Shown: positions 8,265 through 16,995 of the stretch, piece by piece
How the letters are laid out: every line of letters starts with the position of its first letter
Numbering within the stretch: the first letter of the stretch is position 1
DNA from: JAAXHF01 sp963665955
Lineage (GTDB): Bacteria > Desulfobacterota > Binatia > Bin18
Direction of reading: 5' to 3'
Assembly (NCBI GenBank): GCA_965231765.1
Contig: OZ246887.1
Span: forward strand, 620,001-684,000
DNA: 64,000 nucleotides
Made by a program: the position numbers and the translations under genes
The notes under the pieces: generated by a model
Database searches by the model: none
Told to the model about the DNA's origin: nothing
The model's input: the letters and a program-made list of their open reading frames with translations, nothing else

Positions 8265-9383
8265 TCAGGCGGCAGTGTATTGCCGCGCGTCGAACTCTTC
8301 GGGGTCCTTGAGCGGCTCGGTCTGCCACTTCTTCACCTCAGGCAAGACGCTCTTGGCAAACAGCTTCAAATTTCGCTCCGCCTCATCAAATGGCATGCCG
8401 GCGTAGCTGAAGTTCAGCATGAAACCATTGGCGTCGATTGTGTCACGAACCGTCGCCAGCTTTTCGAGCACTTGGTCCGGTGTGCCCCAAGGCATCAGTT
8501 TCGCAAAATCTAGCGCCGCCGCGTCCATCCCATGCTTGCCGATAAACTTCGTGATCTGGCTGTAAAACTCATAGTTCTTATGCGTACCGAACTTCTCTGA
8601 GGTCATTTCATAGTGTGTGATGACGGTCTTGTATTGGGCAGCCAGCCATTTCATCGCCTGTTCCTCGGCGCGATCTTTGTTTTCATCGACAAAAACGAAC
8701 CCACCGCTGAGCGGTTTCGGGGCTGGCGTGTCGCCATGATGCTGCCGCCACGCGTCGTGATACACCTCAAAATCCTTTTTCACCGCTTCCCACGGCTTTT
8801 GCGGAATGACCAACAAGCCAACCCCGAGCTTAGCCATGATGGGGGACGAATCCGGTGAGACTGCGGCCGCGTACGAGCGACCTCGAAAGGACTTGAACGG
8901 AAACGGCCGGATCTCCCGCCGGGGCTGTTTGGTGTGTAGCCCACCCTCCATATAGCCTTTCTCTAAACCTTCGAGGATCAACTCAGCATACTCAACAAAT
9001 CGGCCGCGGCCTTCGTTTTGATCGATGCGAAACCCTTCGTACTCGATGCGAGCCAGTCCGCGTCCTATGCCGAGGATGAAACGTCCATTGGACACATGGT
9101 CGAGCATCGAGATCTGCTCCGCAACGCGAACCGGGTCATGCCACGGCAGCACGATCACCATCGAGCCAAGCTTAACGTGCTTCGTCCTGCCAGCCATATA
9201 GGTGAGGAACTGGACTGGGTCAGGACACATCGTATAATCATCAAAATGATGCTCGATCGCCCAGACCGAATCGAACCCGAGGGGTTCGGCCATCTCCGCC
9301 AGACGAATCTCATTCAGCCAGACCTCACGATCAGTGAGCGCATTGTTGGGATTTTGAAAAACTGATCCGTAACCTACGTGCAT
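8265..9383 (-). CDS. LLM-class flavin-dependent oxidoreductase
   Basis: About 372 residues of the bacterial luciferase-like alpha/beta barrel. Early segments are FDSVWAIEHHFDDY and PWHDPVRVAEQISMLDHVSN; then GRFILGIGRGLARIEYEGF and, in the middle, KLGVGLLVIPQKPWE. These enzymes use reduced FMN or F420 for oxygenation or hydride transfer; the cofactor and substrate here are not determined. The start at 9383 (MHVGYGSVFQ) is chosen because AAGGAGG lies 6 bases upstream; the longer ATG at 9413 has no such site. A broken copy of the same subfamily lies at 11752-12017. Confidence 0.9.
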   Translation of the reverse strand: MHVGYGSVFQNPNNALTDREVWLNEIRLAEMAEPLGFDSVWAIEHHFDDYTMCPDPVQFLTYMAGRTKHVKLGSMVIVLPWHDPVRVAEQISMLDHVSNGRFILGIGRGLARIEYEGFRIDQNEGRGRFVEYAELILEGLEKGYMEGGLHTKQPRREIRPFPFKSFRGRSYAAAVSPDSSPIMAKLGVGLLVIPQKPWEAVKKDFEVYHDAWRQHHGDTPAPKPLSGGFVFVDENKDRAEEQAMKWLAAQYKTVITHYEMTSEKFGTHKNYEFYSQITKFIGKHGMDAAALDFAKLMPWGTPDQVLEKLATVRDTIDANGFMLNFSYAGMPFDEAERNLKLFAKSVLPEVKKWQTEPLKDPEEFDARQYTAA

Positions 9384-9480
9384 AACATCCTCCTTTTTTG
9401 CCGCCAGCGGCACTGCTGGCGGCCATGCGTTATCGTTCAGTGTAGAAAAGCTGATAATTCAGCCCTCCTGCCGCCTTGGC

Positions 9481-9934
9481 CTACCGTGAAGGTTCTTGTG
9501 GCTGTGGGTAGCGACCCGTCAAATCTTTATACCCGTGCATATTCGTCGGCGTGATATGCACGAGGATCTCCCCCGAGCCACTGTTAATTTTTCCATAGGT
9601 CTCAGCCAACGCCTGGCCCATATAGCGCCCTCCAATCTGTGTCGCCCAATAGCAGTTGGTCTGCATCGTCAGACATGACAACCGTGCCTTCGAGTGCAAC
9701 ATACACAAACGGCGTCACCTCGTCATCTACACACAGACTGACCCGGGGATCGCGGCGCATGTTCTTTGCCTTCAGAGAGTCCCGCCCAGTCATAAAAACG
9801 ATCGTCTCTCCCTCAAGGTCATACCACACTGGCACAACAAGCGGCTGTCCATCTTTGCGTACCGTAGCCAGTTTACCGGTCCGCACTGGACTGCGTAAGA
9901 AACTCCAGCATTCTTCAGGAGTCATTCGTTCCAT
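9481..9934 (-). pseudogene. Pyridoxamine 5'-phosphate oxidase-like (PPOX) protein with a frameshift
   Basis: The first part (9934 to about 9655) reads MERMTPEECWSFL ... GQPLVVPVWYDLEGETIVF ... KAKNMRRDPRVSLCVDDE, the split-barrel flavin- or F420-binding fold. At about 9650 the frame is lost and the expected ending, YWATQIGGRYMGQALAETYG ... GYKDLTGRYPQP, continues in another frame to 9481. A single-base indel around the run ctgctattggg accounts for it. The start is set by GGAGGGAGGAG before the ATG at 9934. Either a real inactivating mutation or a sequencing error; about 150 residues would be normal for the family. Confidence 0.75.
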
Positions 9935-10028
9935 TCCTGCTCCTCCCTCCTCACAACAGGGGATTGGCTTAGTCAACTTTGCCATGGTACGTTTTTGATA
10001 TCAACATCACTAAACAGGAGGGAATCAT

Positions 10029-10331
10029 ATGGTCTATTTATTCGCCAGCATAAAACTGCGGCCGGGGACAGTTGGAAAATTTACCGAGCTCATCCAAAAC
10101 GTTGAACCCGTGCTGAACCGCCTCGGCGGCTGGAAGCTACTCGGCAGCTATTTTAACTCGGTTGGCCGGATGAACACCGCGATTGATGTCTGGGAACTGC
10201 CTGACGCAAATGCTGTTCAATCCACCCTCGATAAAGCTGCTCACGATCCAGAGTGGCAGAAGTGGGTTCCCGTCATCGAAGAAATCGTTGAGGATGAGGT
10301 TCTCCAGATTACGACCAAGTTGCCGGTCTAG
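10029..10331 (+). CDS. NIPSNAP/ALBM-like small protein
   Basis: 100 residues forming one ferredoxin-like dimeric alpha/beta barrel domain. It starts MVYLFASIKLRPGTVGKFTE and has the typical later segment IDVWELPDANAVQSTLDKAAHD followed by a Trp-rich helix. AGGAGGG lies 7 bases before the ATG. NIPSNAP domains occur beside oxidoreductases and hydrolases, but a catalytic role is not established; some dimeric barrel proteins act as monooxygenases or cyclases. It precedes an amidohydrolase by 100 bases and may share its transcript. Confidence 0.8.
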   Translation: MVYLFASIKLRPGTVGKFTELIQNVEPVLNRLGGWKLLGSYFNSVGRMNTAIDVWELPDANAVQSTLDKAAHDPEWQKWVPVIEEIVEDEVLQITTKLPV

Positions 10332-10430
10332 CCAGGAGTCTCCTTTCCCGTCCACCAATCCGCCAATATTCGCAATATGCGGCGCTCAAACGAGCGCCAG
10401 TCTATCTTGCTTCTTGCCTAGGAAAAAACA

Positions 10431-11645
10431 ATGAATGAATCCCATACACAGCAAACTGAGCACACGTCTTCAGATCCCTGGTCCTGGCGGACTGAAACCC
10501 CAGGCGCAAATGGCTGGCCTCGCACCGCCCGTGTCGAGGATCCTCAAAAGTACTTTATGGTATCGGCCGATTGCCACGCCAACGAACCGTCAACCTTGTG
10601 GCACGAGCGTATGGACAAGACATATATCGAACGCCTGCCCCGTATAGAGAAGAAGCCCGACGGCACGACTGTTCAGGTCAGCGACGGCTTCCGCCCCGTG
10701 CGGATTGGCCACATTGTCTTTGAAGGCGAAGACCAGGAACGCAATCGAGCTGGCCGGACACCTGAGGAGCGGCTGCGCGACCACGCGCGCGACGGCATTG
10801 ACGCTGAGATCATCTTCCCCAATAAAGGGCTTTCGATGTGGGCCACATCCGATCCGCTCTTCGCCGACGCCAGGTGCCGGGCGTGGAACGATTGGGCCTG
10901 GGATACCTTTGGCCCTTACAAAGAGCAGTTGGCGCCGCTGGGCTGTATTGCCACAGCAAATATTGAAGTGGCGATCTCTGAGATCCAGCGTGTGGCCAAA
11001 CTCGGCTTCCGGGGGCTAACGCTTCCTTGTAAACCGATGTGGGGCCCGCCCGATCACGAACAGGCCAACTACAACCTGCCCGAATACGACCCATTGTGGG
11101 CAGCTATCCAAGACGTTGACCTGCCCATCACCTTCCATATTGCAACGGGTCGCGACCCACGTACGTCGCGGGGCAACGGAGGCGCAGTCATTAACTATGC
11201 GGTCCACGCGCTGCCACAAGCCATCGAACCGGTAGCAAACTTGTGTTCTTCTGGAGTGCTCGAACGTTTTCCAAAATTATGCTTCGGAACGATCGAAGCC
11301 GGGATTGGCTGGCTGCCGTGGACGCTCGACGCCATGGATGAAGCGTACAAAAAGCATCATATGTTCGCTCGGCCAAAGCTCAAAAACTTGCCCAGCGAGT
11401 ACTTCCGCGCCCATGGTTTCGCGACCTTTGGTGAAGACCCGGCAGGACTCGCTTTGGCACGTGAACACCGGCTGGTTGATAACTTCATGTGGGCGAACGA
11501 CTACCCCCACCACGAAGGGACCTGGCCGCACTCGGCCGAAGCGATCGAACGGACCATGGGTATGCTCGATGACACCGAACGCGCCAAGGTCCTCGGCTTG
11601 AACGCCGCCCGGATCTTTGGCTTTGAAATTACCTCCGGGAGATGA
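10431..11645 (+). CDS. Amidohydrolase family protein, 404 aa
   Basis: PF04909-type metal-dependent hydrolase. The first metal motif is YFMVSADCHANEP (residues 42-54). It is followed by DGIDAEIIFPNKGLSMW, LPITFHIATGRDP with a His ligand, GTIEAGIGWLPWTLDAMDEA and the final MWANDYPHHEGTWPHS with the catalytic Asp. The ATG has AGGAAAAAAC upstream. It differs from the 487/495-residue pair in lacking their long insertion. The substrate is unknown; the family includes decarboxylases and hydrolases of aromatic acids. Confidence 0.9.
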   Translation: MNESHTQQTEHTSSDPWSWRTETPGANGWPRTARVEDPQKYFMVSADCHANEPSTLWHERMDKTYIERLPRIEKKPDGTTVQVSDGFRPVRIGHIVFEGEDQERNRAGRTPEERLRDHARDGIDAEIIFPNKGLSMWATSDPLFADARCRAWNDWAWDTFGPYKEQLAPLGCIATANIEVAISEIQRVAKLGFRGLTLPCKPMWGPPDHEQANYNLPEYDPLWAAIQDVDLPITFHIATGRDPRTSRGNGGAVINYAVHALPQAIEPVANLCSSGVLERFPKLCFGTIEAGIGWLPWTLDAMDEAYKKHHMFARPKLKNLPSEYFRAHGFATFGEDPAGLALAREHRLVDNFMWANDYPHHEGTWPHSAEAIERTMGMLDDTERAKVLGLNAARIFGFEITSGR

Positions 11646-11751
11646 ATGCTCCGATCATTCTCATTGCCCCCTCGTCCGCTTGGCGGTAAATTTGCCGGCG
11701 ACGAGGAGGGTGTTTGAAAACCTATCCATACAAATCACAACGGAGGTTTTA

Positions 11752-12017
11752 TGACCCAGGCTTGGCGTTGGGGTCTTGATCATTCCGCAGAAGCCCTGGG
11801 ACGTACATATCCAGGATCTAAAGAATTACGAGCAGATTTTCCTCCAGAACGCTGTGCCAGCATCAATGCTTTCAAGTTTGGCGGCATGCCCTCTGATGAC
11901 GCGCAGGCCAGTATGCGCCTTTTCGCCAAAGAGGTCATGCCGGAACTACGCAAGCTCGGCGCTGATCCTGTGTTCGATACCGATGCACCAGCCCCACCGG
12001 CATTTCAGGCGGCGTGA
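11752..12017 (+). pseudogene. Relic of an LLM-class oxidoreductase
   Basis: Two pieces of one enzyme survive in different frames. The first, from about 11755, reads LGVGVLIIPQKPWDVHIQDL and corresponds to the KLGVGLLVIPQKPWE segment of the intact LLM protein at 8265-9383. The second, ending at 12017, reads INAFKFGGMPSDDAQASMRL and FAKEVMPEL, the normal C-terminus. About 130 residues between them and the whole N-terminal half are missing. GGAGG precedes the ATG at 11751, so a short product could be made, but it would not be an enzyme. Confidence 0.75.
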
Positions 12018-12047
12018 GTTACAGTCTACTTCAGTCGCGCGAGAAAC

Positions 12048-12147
12048 GTCGGGTGGATCCAGACCCACCCGACAAAAAACTCAAAAGATGGGGCGGGGAG
12101 CCCGGCTTCTGGGCTCGGTTCGCTGAGCCCGAGGCTCTAGCCTCGGG
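12048..12147. repeat. Two successive hairpins between convergent genes
   Basis: The first has arms GTCGGGTGG (12048-12056) and CCACCCGAC (12065-12073). The second has arms CCCGAGGC (12128-12135) and GCCTCGGG (12140-12147). They lie between the LLM relic and the converging ferritin-like gene. Neither is followed by a clear T-run, so terminator function is only suggested by position. Confidence 0.5.
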
Positions 12148-12182
12148 TGGACGTGGGAAAAGATGTTTTGCGCCACTGTCAT

Positions 12183-12806
12183 TTACGCTGCGGCTTTCTC
12201 TCCGTTCAACATCTGGCAGGCTCCTATCAGCCAGTTACCGCTGGACATCTCATCCTGCACCAGCGAGCGGAGCAATTCTTTGCTGTGCTGATCGTCCTGA
12301 ATTTGATCGATCACATCGGTAATAAACCCGAGCGCCTTGGTGAGGTCTGGAAACTGGCTGGTGACGTATTCAAGCTTTTGAGCATCGTTCTTGTCTGTCG
12401 AGGCATACAGGGCCATATCCTTCTCACGTTGCTCGGTCGGCACGCTGCACTGCGGGCTGCCGCCTAACTCACGCAGCCGAGCCTCCAGCAACTGGGCATG
12501 GAAGGCTTCCCGCTGCTGAATCGCGAGTAAACCGCCTTTGACACAGGCTTGATCACTGACCTCACTCCAGCAGTTAAAATAGTCCGCCGCGTAGTTCTCG
12601 GCACAGCGATACTCATCCAGAAAAGCGACCAGCATTTCGTGTTCGGTGTCGTACGATTTGCCACCAAAAACATACCTACCTGCGCCATTACCATTCCCGA
12701 GTTCGCCCATCTGCTCTTCGAACAGAGAATCCGAGATGAGCCCTTTACGGTAGGCTTTGAGTAGTTGGCGTACTTCGAAGTCTTGATTTGTCTGTTGCGT
12801 TGCCAT
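12183..12806 (-). CDS. Ferritin-like/rubrerythrin-like protein
   Basis: 207 residues, almost all helical. The region AENYAADYFNCWSEV followed by AIQQREAFHAQLLEARLREL (about residues 85-130) has the Glu and Glu-x-x-His arrangement of four-helix di-iron proteins. There is no C-terminal rubredoxin domain, so it resembles ferritin-like domain proteins rather than true rubrerythrin. GAGGAGA lies upstream of the ATG. It could store iron, reduce peroxides or act as a di-iron oxygenase. It is encoded just downstream of a MarR regulator on the same strand. Confidence 0.7.
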   Translation of the reverse strand: MATQQTNQDFEVRQLLKAYRKGLISDSLFEEQMGELGNGNGAGRYVFGGKSYDTEHEMLVAFLDEYRCAENYAADYFNCWSEVSDQACVKGGLLAIQQREAFHAQLLEARLRELGGSPQCSVPTEQREKDMALYASTDKNDAQKLEYVTSQFPDLTKALGFITDVIDQIQDDQHSKELLRSLVQDEMSSGNWLIGACQMLNGEKAAA

Positions 12807-12953
12807 GAGAATCTCCTCTTTTCATTAGGTTTCTTGCGTTGTGTATTCTATCTTGACCCGTATCGCTTCTCGTCGTCTGTTTGCCTTTCCACCTCCTTTT
12901 TCTTTTCCCAGGAAGAAGTATGCCTGGAATACATCTGCCAAAAAAATTGCTCC

Positions 12954-13385
12954 TCAGATTTTCATGAGCAGCTCGATTAACTGTTTGCACTCCTTGGGCG
13001 ATAGTCGGACATTGTGTCCCAAGATTTTTTCGTCTGCCTGGTGATGCAATTGCCGTCCTTTTTCCGTCAGCGAGACGTATACGATGCGCTGATCATCTGA
13101 TTGTCGCTCCTTGTGCACCAGCCCCTTCTCTACCATCTTATTCAGGATACGAGAAACATTCGGACTGTCATCAATCAGGGTCTCGCGCAGCTCATTCACT
13201 GTCATATTCTCTTGTTCAGCGCAATCCAAGAAATGCAAGATACCCAACTGCGCGCGGCTGAGGGCAAACTCCTGGAGCCTCCTTTCCGCAAAATTGGCAA
13301 TCTCTTGCGCAGTGCAGCCAATCAGCACGGCGGCTTTATCGCGGATCGGAAAGTCAGACTCGTATACTTTTTGCTTATTTGCCAC
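12954..13385 (-). CDS. MarR family transcriptional regulator
   Basis: 143 residues. The winged helix-turn-helix is clear: NMTVNELRETLIDDSPNVSR then ILNKMVEKGLVHKERQ and the wing DDQRIVYVSLTEKG. The start codon is GTG with only a weak ribosome site. MarR proteins bind palindromes as dimers and release them on ligand binding. It is divergent from the acyl-CoA dehydrogenase and 147 bases upstream of the ferritin-like gene, so either could be its target. Confidence 0.9.
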   Translation of the reverse strand: MANKQKVYESDFPIRDKAAVLIGCTAQEIANFAERRLQEFALSRAQLGILHFLDCAEQENMTVNELRETLIDDSPNVSRILNKMVEKGLVHKERQSDDQRIVYVSLTEKGRQLHHQADEKILGHNVRLSPKECKQLIELLMKI

Positions 13386-13416
13386 GCTGCCGTCGAAATT
13401 TCGCTACACTAGATTT

Positions 13417-13448
13417 TATCTTCCCTGGATTAATTTTCCGGGGATATA
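13417..13448. promoter_or_regulatory. Possible MarR operator
   Basis: An imperfect inverted repeat, TATCTTCCCTGGA against TCCGGGGATATA read in reverse, lies 31 bases upstream of the marR-like start. The spacing and AT-rich centre suit a MarR site, but the arms match at only about 10 of 13 positions. Confidence 0.3.
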
Positions 13449-13713
13449 AGTGCCCGGATAGAAATATTATGTCAAGCCCTGATCGGCAGAACAAGAAAAA
13501 ACAGACTGATCTCAAGAGTAACGATGCGCACATATGCTCAAGAAGAAACAGCTGAGGACTCCTTTTGACAAGGAAATGGACATTTACTACAGTCCGAAAG
13601 TAAATGATTATTCACTTGAAGGTGTTGGGAGAGAATGCTGTGCGTTTTTACGGTCTGTCGGTATAACACCAACTGCGGCCTGCCGCATGCTAACCGATCA
13701 CTGGAGAGAGAAT

Positions 13714-14985
13714 ATGGATTTTGAGATTCCGGCAGAAATCACCGCCTATCTGGCTGAACTCGACACGTTCATCGAACGCGAGATCAAGCCGCTTGAACAG
13801 GAAAATGACAACATCCGCTTCTTTGACCATCGCCGTGAATGGGCGCGGACCGATTTTGAAAACGGCGGCTTGCCACGTACGGAATGGGAAGACTTGCTGA
13901 CGGAGATGCGCCACCGGGCCGATCGGGCCGGCCACTACCGGTTTGGCCTGCCCAGAGAATATGGCGGCCAGGACGGCTCAAATCTGGCGATGACAGTCAT
14001 CCGCGAGCATCTGGCCAGCAAAGGACTGGGACTCCACAACGATCTCCAGAACGAAAGCTCGATTGTCGGCAATCAGCCCATCGTACTGATGCTGCGCGAT
14101 TTTGGCACTGCGGAACAGCAGCAGACCTTGATTCCTGGTATTTTGGACGGCTCCATCAGCATGGGGTTCGGTTTGACTGAACCAGAGCATGGCTCTGATG
14201 CAACGTGGATGGAGACCCGTGGCGTGCGTGAGGGCGATAGGTGGTCCATCTCCGGGACAAAGATGTGGAACACCGGGCTGCATGTGGCCACACACGATCT
14301 GGTCTTCGCCCGCACGAGCGGCAAAGACGGCGACCCGCGCGGGATCACCTGCTTTATCGTACCGACCAAGAGCGACGGTTTTGTCATCGAAGAATATCTG
14401 TGGACCTTCAATATGCCGACCGACCATCCACGGATTTCGCTCCACCACGTGTTTGTCCCCGCAGATGCAATTTTGGGCGATCCACACAATGGGCTTGCTG
14501 TCGCCCAGCACTTCGTGCATGAGAATCGTATTCGCCAAGCGGCCTCATCGCTAGGGGCGGCCCAATACTGCATCAACGAGGCCGTTCAGTATGCTAACGA
14601 GCGCAAGCCTTTTGGCAAGCCCCTCGCGGTCAACCAAGCCATCCAGTGGCCGCTGGTTGAACTGCACACCGAAGCGACCCTGCTGCGAACACTCATTTAT
14701 AAGACGGCGTGGGAGATGGATCGGATGTCCAAGCCCGAAGTCGCGCGTCAGCTCTCAGATAAGGTCGCCATGTGTAACTACCGGTCCAATCGTCTGGTGT
14801 GTGAAGCGGCTGACCGGGCGATGCAGGTGCATGGTGGCATAGGCTATTCGCGTCACAAACCGTTTGAACATATATACCGGCATCACCGCCGCTATCGTAT
14901 CACGGAAGGTGCAGAAGAGATTCAGATGCGTCGCGTCGGACAGATTTTGTTCGGTTTCGGACGGCGCGCACAGTCGAAGAAATAA
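13714..14985 (+). CDS. Acyl-CoA dehydrogenase
   Basis: 423 residues from the ATG at 13714 (MDFEIPAEITAYLAELDTFI), which has GGAGAGAGA upstream; the frame stays open 60 codons further but that part is not family-like. Landmarks are GLPREYGGQDGSN, the FAD/substrate segment MGFGLTEPEHGSDATWMETRG, GDRWSISGTKMWNTG, and the C-terminal MQVHGGIGYSRHKPFEHIYR and ITEGAEEIQ. It oxidises an acyl-CoA at the alpha-beta position and passes electrons to ETF. The divergent MarR gene may control it. The long-chain or branched substrate class cannot be told. Confidence 0.93.
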   Translation: MDFEIPAEITAYLAELDTFIEREIKPLEQENDNIRFFDHRREWARTDFENGGLPRTEWEDLLTEMRHRADRAGHYRFGLPREYGGQDGSNLAMTVIREHLASKGLGLHNDLQNESSIVGNQPIVLMLRDFGTAEQQQTLIPGILDGSISMGFGLTEPEHGSDATWMETRGVREGDRWSISGTKMWNTGLHVATHDLVFARTSGKDGDPRGITCFIVPTKSDGFVIEEYLWTFNMPTDHPRISLHHVFVPADAILGDPHNGLAVAQHFVHENRIRQAASSLGAAQYCINEAVQYANERKPFGKPLAVNQAIQWPLVELHTEATLLRTLIYKTAWEMDRMSKPEVARQLSDKVAMCNYRSNRLVCEAADRAMQVHGGIGYSRHKPFEHIYRHHRRYRITEGAEEIQMRRVGQILFGFGRRAQSKK

Positions 14986-14989
14986 ATTG

Positions 14990-15148
14990 GAAATGCGCGC
15001 CTGCACAGCAATGCCGGCCGGCGGAGGCGAGCACGAGGACGCGACACTCCGCCTCGTCATCGAGACGCTCAAACGCGGTAGCGAGGGCACGCAGCAGATC
15101 TATATCAAGCAGGTTGTGGGGAGGCCGTTGGATCTCCACGGTCGCCAC
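14990..15148 (-). pseudogene. N-terminal relic of an enoyl-CoA hydratase
   Basis: The minus-strand segment VEIQRPPHNLLDIDLLRALA ... CRVLVLASAGRHCCAGAHF is the first third of a crotonase up to the first oxyanion-hole strand. It then breaks off exactly where the acyl-CoA dehydrogenase ends. Upstream codons stay open to about 15300 without a start. No downstream half exists here. Confidence 0.65.
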
Positions 15149-15412
15149 AAAACGCTCATAAAATACGAGGTTCCCGGTCGCGTCGAGGTCGCCGTACGAT
15201 CCCGCATCAGCGTCGAGCGGCTGATGCGCTACATGCGCAGGCTCGATTACGATGTCACGATTCGTTTCGAGCCCAAACCCGCATCTCGCGAAGAGTCTAC
15301 TAGCACTCCCATCGCTTTTTTGGCAGCGCTCATGTCACGGATTGTCCGGTACACCGCCGGAAGCGGATGCTGCCGCGAAAAAAGGATTCCATGCTTGAAG
15401 AGTCTCCTCACT

Positions 15413-15660
15413 TTAGGCGTGAAGATCTTCAATCATACGCTTGATCCCAGCATCGTTCTGGCCCGGCTTGTACGGAAAGTAGAGGCTGACCCGATCGAGC
15501 AGCCCGTCGTATCGCGCCCGCAGCTTCTTGCCGATCTCATCCACTGGACCACTCAGGCAGAATTCGTCCAACATTTCGTCGGTTACTTCTTTGGCCATGC
15601 CCCCCCAGTCTCCAGCAGCGACGCATGGGTACGGGTCGAGGCGTAGAAGCCAATCTGACA
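15413..15660 (-). pseudogene. Duplicated C-terminal fragment of an LLM oxidoreductase
   Basis: The last 68 codons (GDWGGMAKEVTDEMLDEFCL through EDLHA) are nearly identical to the C-terminus of the intact LLM gene at 16996-18012. The piece from 15621 to 15660 matches a section about 55 bases further along that gene, so there is an internal deletion. Only about 83 codons remain. Confidence 0.85.
15415..15620 (-). repeat. Direct repeat copy A (206 bp)
   Basis: Base-for-base match to 16998-17203 with only one difference seen by eye (ccaacatt here, ccagcatt there). The copies are 1,583 bp apart in the same orientation and enclose the genes for the anchored protein and the Gly/Ser repeat protein. 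Confidence 0.9.
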
Positions 15661-15863
15661 TAAACAATGATAGATTCACAGCCTTGTCAAAATCTCAAAC
15701 TTTTCGAGCTCACCATAGCCTAACACAGGGCGACGCAAGAGCGTCCCTAGTTTTCTGTCCTTCGGCAAGGGCAGGTCCTCGTGCCTACCTAGCCTCAAAG
15801 CAACCATAGAGGGTTACATCGTAGGAAAAACTCAGGAAAAATTTCTTCCGATCAGATCTAACT

Positions 15864-16430
15864 CTATTTGCAAGAGGCAATAGGCATGTCCGCTGATGAA
15901 GTTGGCTGAAACTGTTTTATCCAACACTCTTCATAGAAGGAACAATAGCATATCTCGATATTAACTCGATTAACGGCTTCTTCCAACCGAGAAAATTTTT
16001 CCTTTGAGTATTCGCTCTGCTCGGCTCCAAGCATAATTTCCACGAAACCATGTTGCCAATATTCTCCTTCATAAGGATAAAAGAAATCAACCCAAGGTTC
16101 GTCTATTCCTAGGATACCCAGAGCGTTCTCCCACATCTCCCCCCCTCTCCCCTTCACCGCGACATTGTCAACGTGCACCTGAAAGCGGTCTACTCGGGCA
16201 GGTCCTACCCCTTGATTCATAACCTTAATGCCTATTGATTTAGCACCACGCCAGAAATTCTTCTCAAATCCGATTCGTGGGAGAACGCTTAGCTTCTGAT
16301 GTTGTATTGTCTCACAGGATTGGAAGAGTGAGACAAACAAGGCACAGCTGGCAACCACAACTGCGGATATGCTTACGATGCGGTCAGATCGATTCGAGTT
16401 AGTGATTCTTACTGGAATGGGGGCCGTCAT
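15864..16430 (-). CDS. Membrane-anchored protein of unknown function
   Basis: 188 residues. Residues about 18-40 (IVSISAVVVASCALFVSLFQ) form one N-terminal membrane anchor. The rest is soluble, with GIKVMNQGVGPARVDRFQVH, an Ig-like beta segment often seen in small inner-membrane-anchored bacterial proteins of unknown role, and several late Cys residues (ICYCSFYEECWIK). I do not recognise a named family. It looks like an inserted accessory gene: relics lie on both sides, and the 206-bp direct repeat encloses it. GAGGTTCCT-type complement (AGGAACCTC) gives a reasonable ribosome site. Confidence 0.6.
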   Translation of the reverse strand: MTAPIPVRITNSNRSDRIVSISAVVVASCALFVSLFQSCETIQHQKLSVLPRIGFEKNFWRGAKSIGIKVMNQGVGPARVDRFQVHVDNVAVKGRGGEMWENALGILGIDEPWVDFFYPYEGEYWQHGFVEIMLGAEQSEYSKEKFSRLEEAVNRVNIEICYCSFYEECWIKQFQPTSSADMPIASCK

Positions 16431-16528
16431 AGAGGAACCTCCTTATTTTTATCCTTTCAACATATGGCTTGAAACCCATAAAATAATAATGTATATCCCC
16501 ATTCTATATGTGCGGAAGGAGGAAGAAA

Positions 16529-16915
16529 ATGTTGGAGCACCTTGTGATGTCCGTCGCGATCTCATTAACTATTGTAGGATCGTACGATCTCCACTCCTTT
16601 GTCAATATCTCTGAAGGAATGGATAGTCAAATCCTTATCGCGGACCGAGGTCCAGCTGGAGGAAAAGCGTCTGGCGGTAGCAGCAGTAGCGGTAGCAGCA
16701 GTAGCGGGGGTGGCAGTAGCGGTAGCAGCAGTAGCGGGGGTGGCAGTAGCGGGGGTGGCAGTAGCGGGGGTGGCAGTAGCGGGGGTGGCAGTAGCGGGGG
16801 TGGCAGTAGCGGGGGTGGCAGTAGCGGGGGTGGCAGTAGCGGGGGTGGCAGTAGCGGGGGTGGCAGTAGCGGGGGTGGCAGTAGCGGGGGTGGCAGTAGC
16901 GGGGGTGATAGATAA
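16529..16915 (+). CDS. Gly/Ser tandem-repeat protein
   Basis: 128 residues from the ATG at 16529, which has AAGGAGGAAG upstream; the earlier ATG at 16508 lacks one. About 45 unique N-terminal residues include a short hydrophobic stretch (HLVMSVAISLTIVG) that could be a weak signal or anchor. These are followed by a GGGSS-type low-complexity tail of about 75 residues encoded by 15-bp tandem repeats. No enzyme domain is present. The tail resembles a flexible linker or surface spacer. It is divergent from the anchored protein and may have arrived with it. Confidence 0.6.
   Translation: MLEHLVMSVAISLTIVGSYDLHSFVNISEGMDSQILIADRGPAGGKASGGSSSSGSSSSGGGSSGSSSSGGGSSGGGSSGGGSSGGGSSGGGSSGGGSSGGGSSGGGSSGGGSSGGGSSGGGSSGGDR
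16676..16911 (+). repeat. 15-bp tandem repeat array
   Basis: The unit GGGGGTGGCAGTAGC recurs about 11 times without a visible mismatch from 16736, preceded by degenerate AGCAGTAGCGGT units from 16676. Because the unit is a multiple of three with no stop in any phase, several frames on both strands are open. Perfect identity suggests recent expansion by slippage. Confidence 0.95.
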
Positions 16916-16934
16916 TTAGAAATGACAATGTAAA

Positions 16935-16963
16935 CTCGACAAGAAGCCGCTCTTCTTGTCGAG
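16935..16963. terminator. Strong hairpin downstream of the repeat gene
   Basis: Arms CTCGACAAGAAG (16935-16946) and CTTCTTGTCGAG (16952-16963) are perfectly complementary over 12 bp with loop CCGCT. It lies between converging genes. A T-run is missing, so termination is inferred from position and stem strength. Confidence 0.55.
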
Positions 16964-16995
16964 GGCGCTCCCGACCCTACCTGACACCAGGATCG

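Noticed and set aside
11646..11750. CCCTCGTC/GACGAGG hairpin as a terminator after the amidohydrolase
   Set aside because: The arms are short and interrupted and no T-run follows.
13534..13713. N-terminal 60-residue extension of the acyl-CoA dehydrogenase
   Set aside because: Family similarity and a ribosome site begin at the ATG at 13714.
14864..15646. 260-codon plus-strand open frame across the relic region
   Set aside because: It is the antisense of the crotonase and LLM relics and overlaps the end of the acyl-CoA dehydrogenase; no family similarity.
16676..16911. CRISPR array
   Set aside because: Units are contiguous 15-mers with no spacers and no cas genes nearby.
16635..16928. Antisense and alternative frames of the 15-bp array (HPRYC and VAVAG repeats)
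   Set aside because: They are open only because the repeat unit is a multiple of three without stops; the GGGSS frame alone has a good ribosome site and unique N-terminus.
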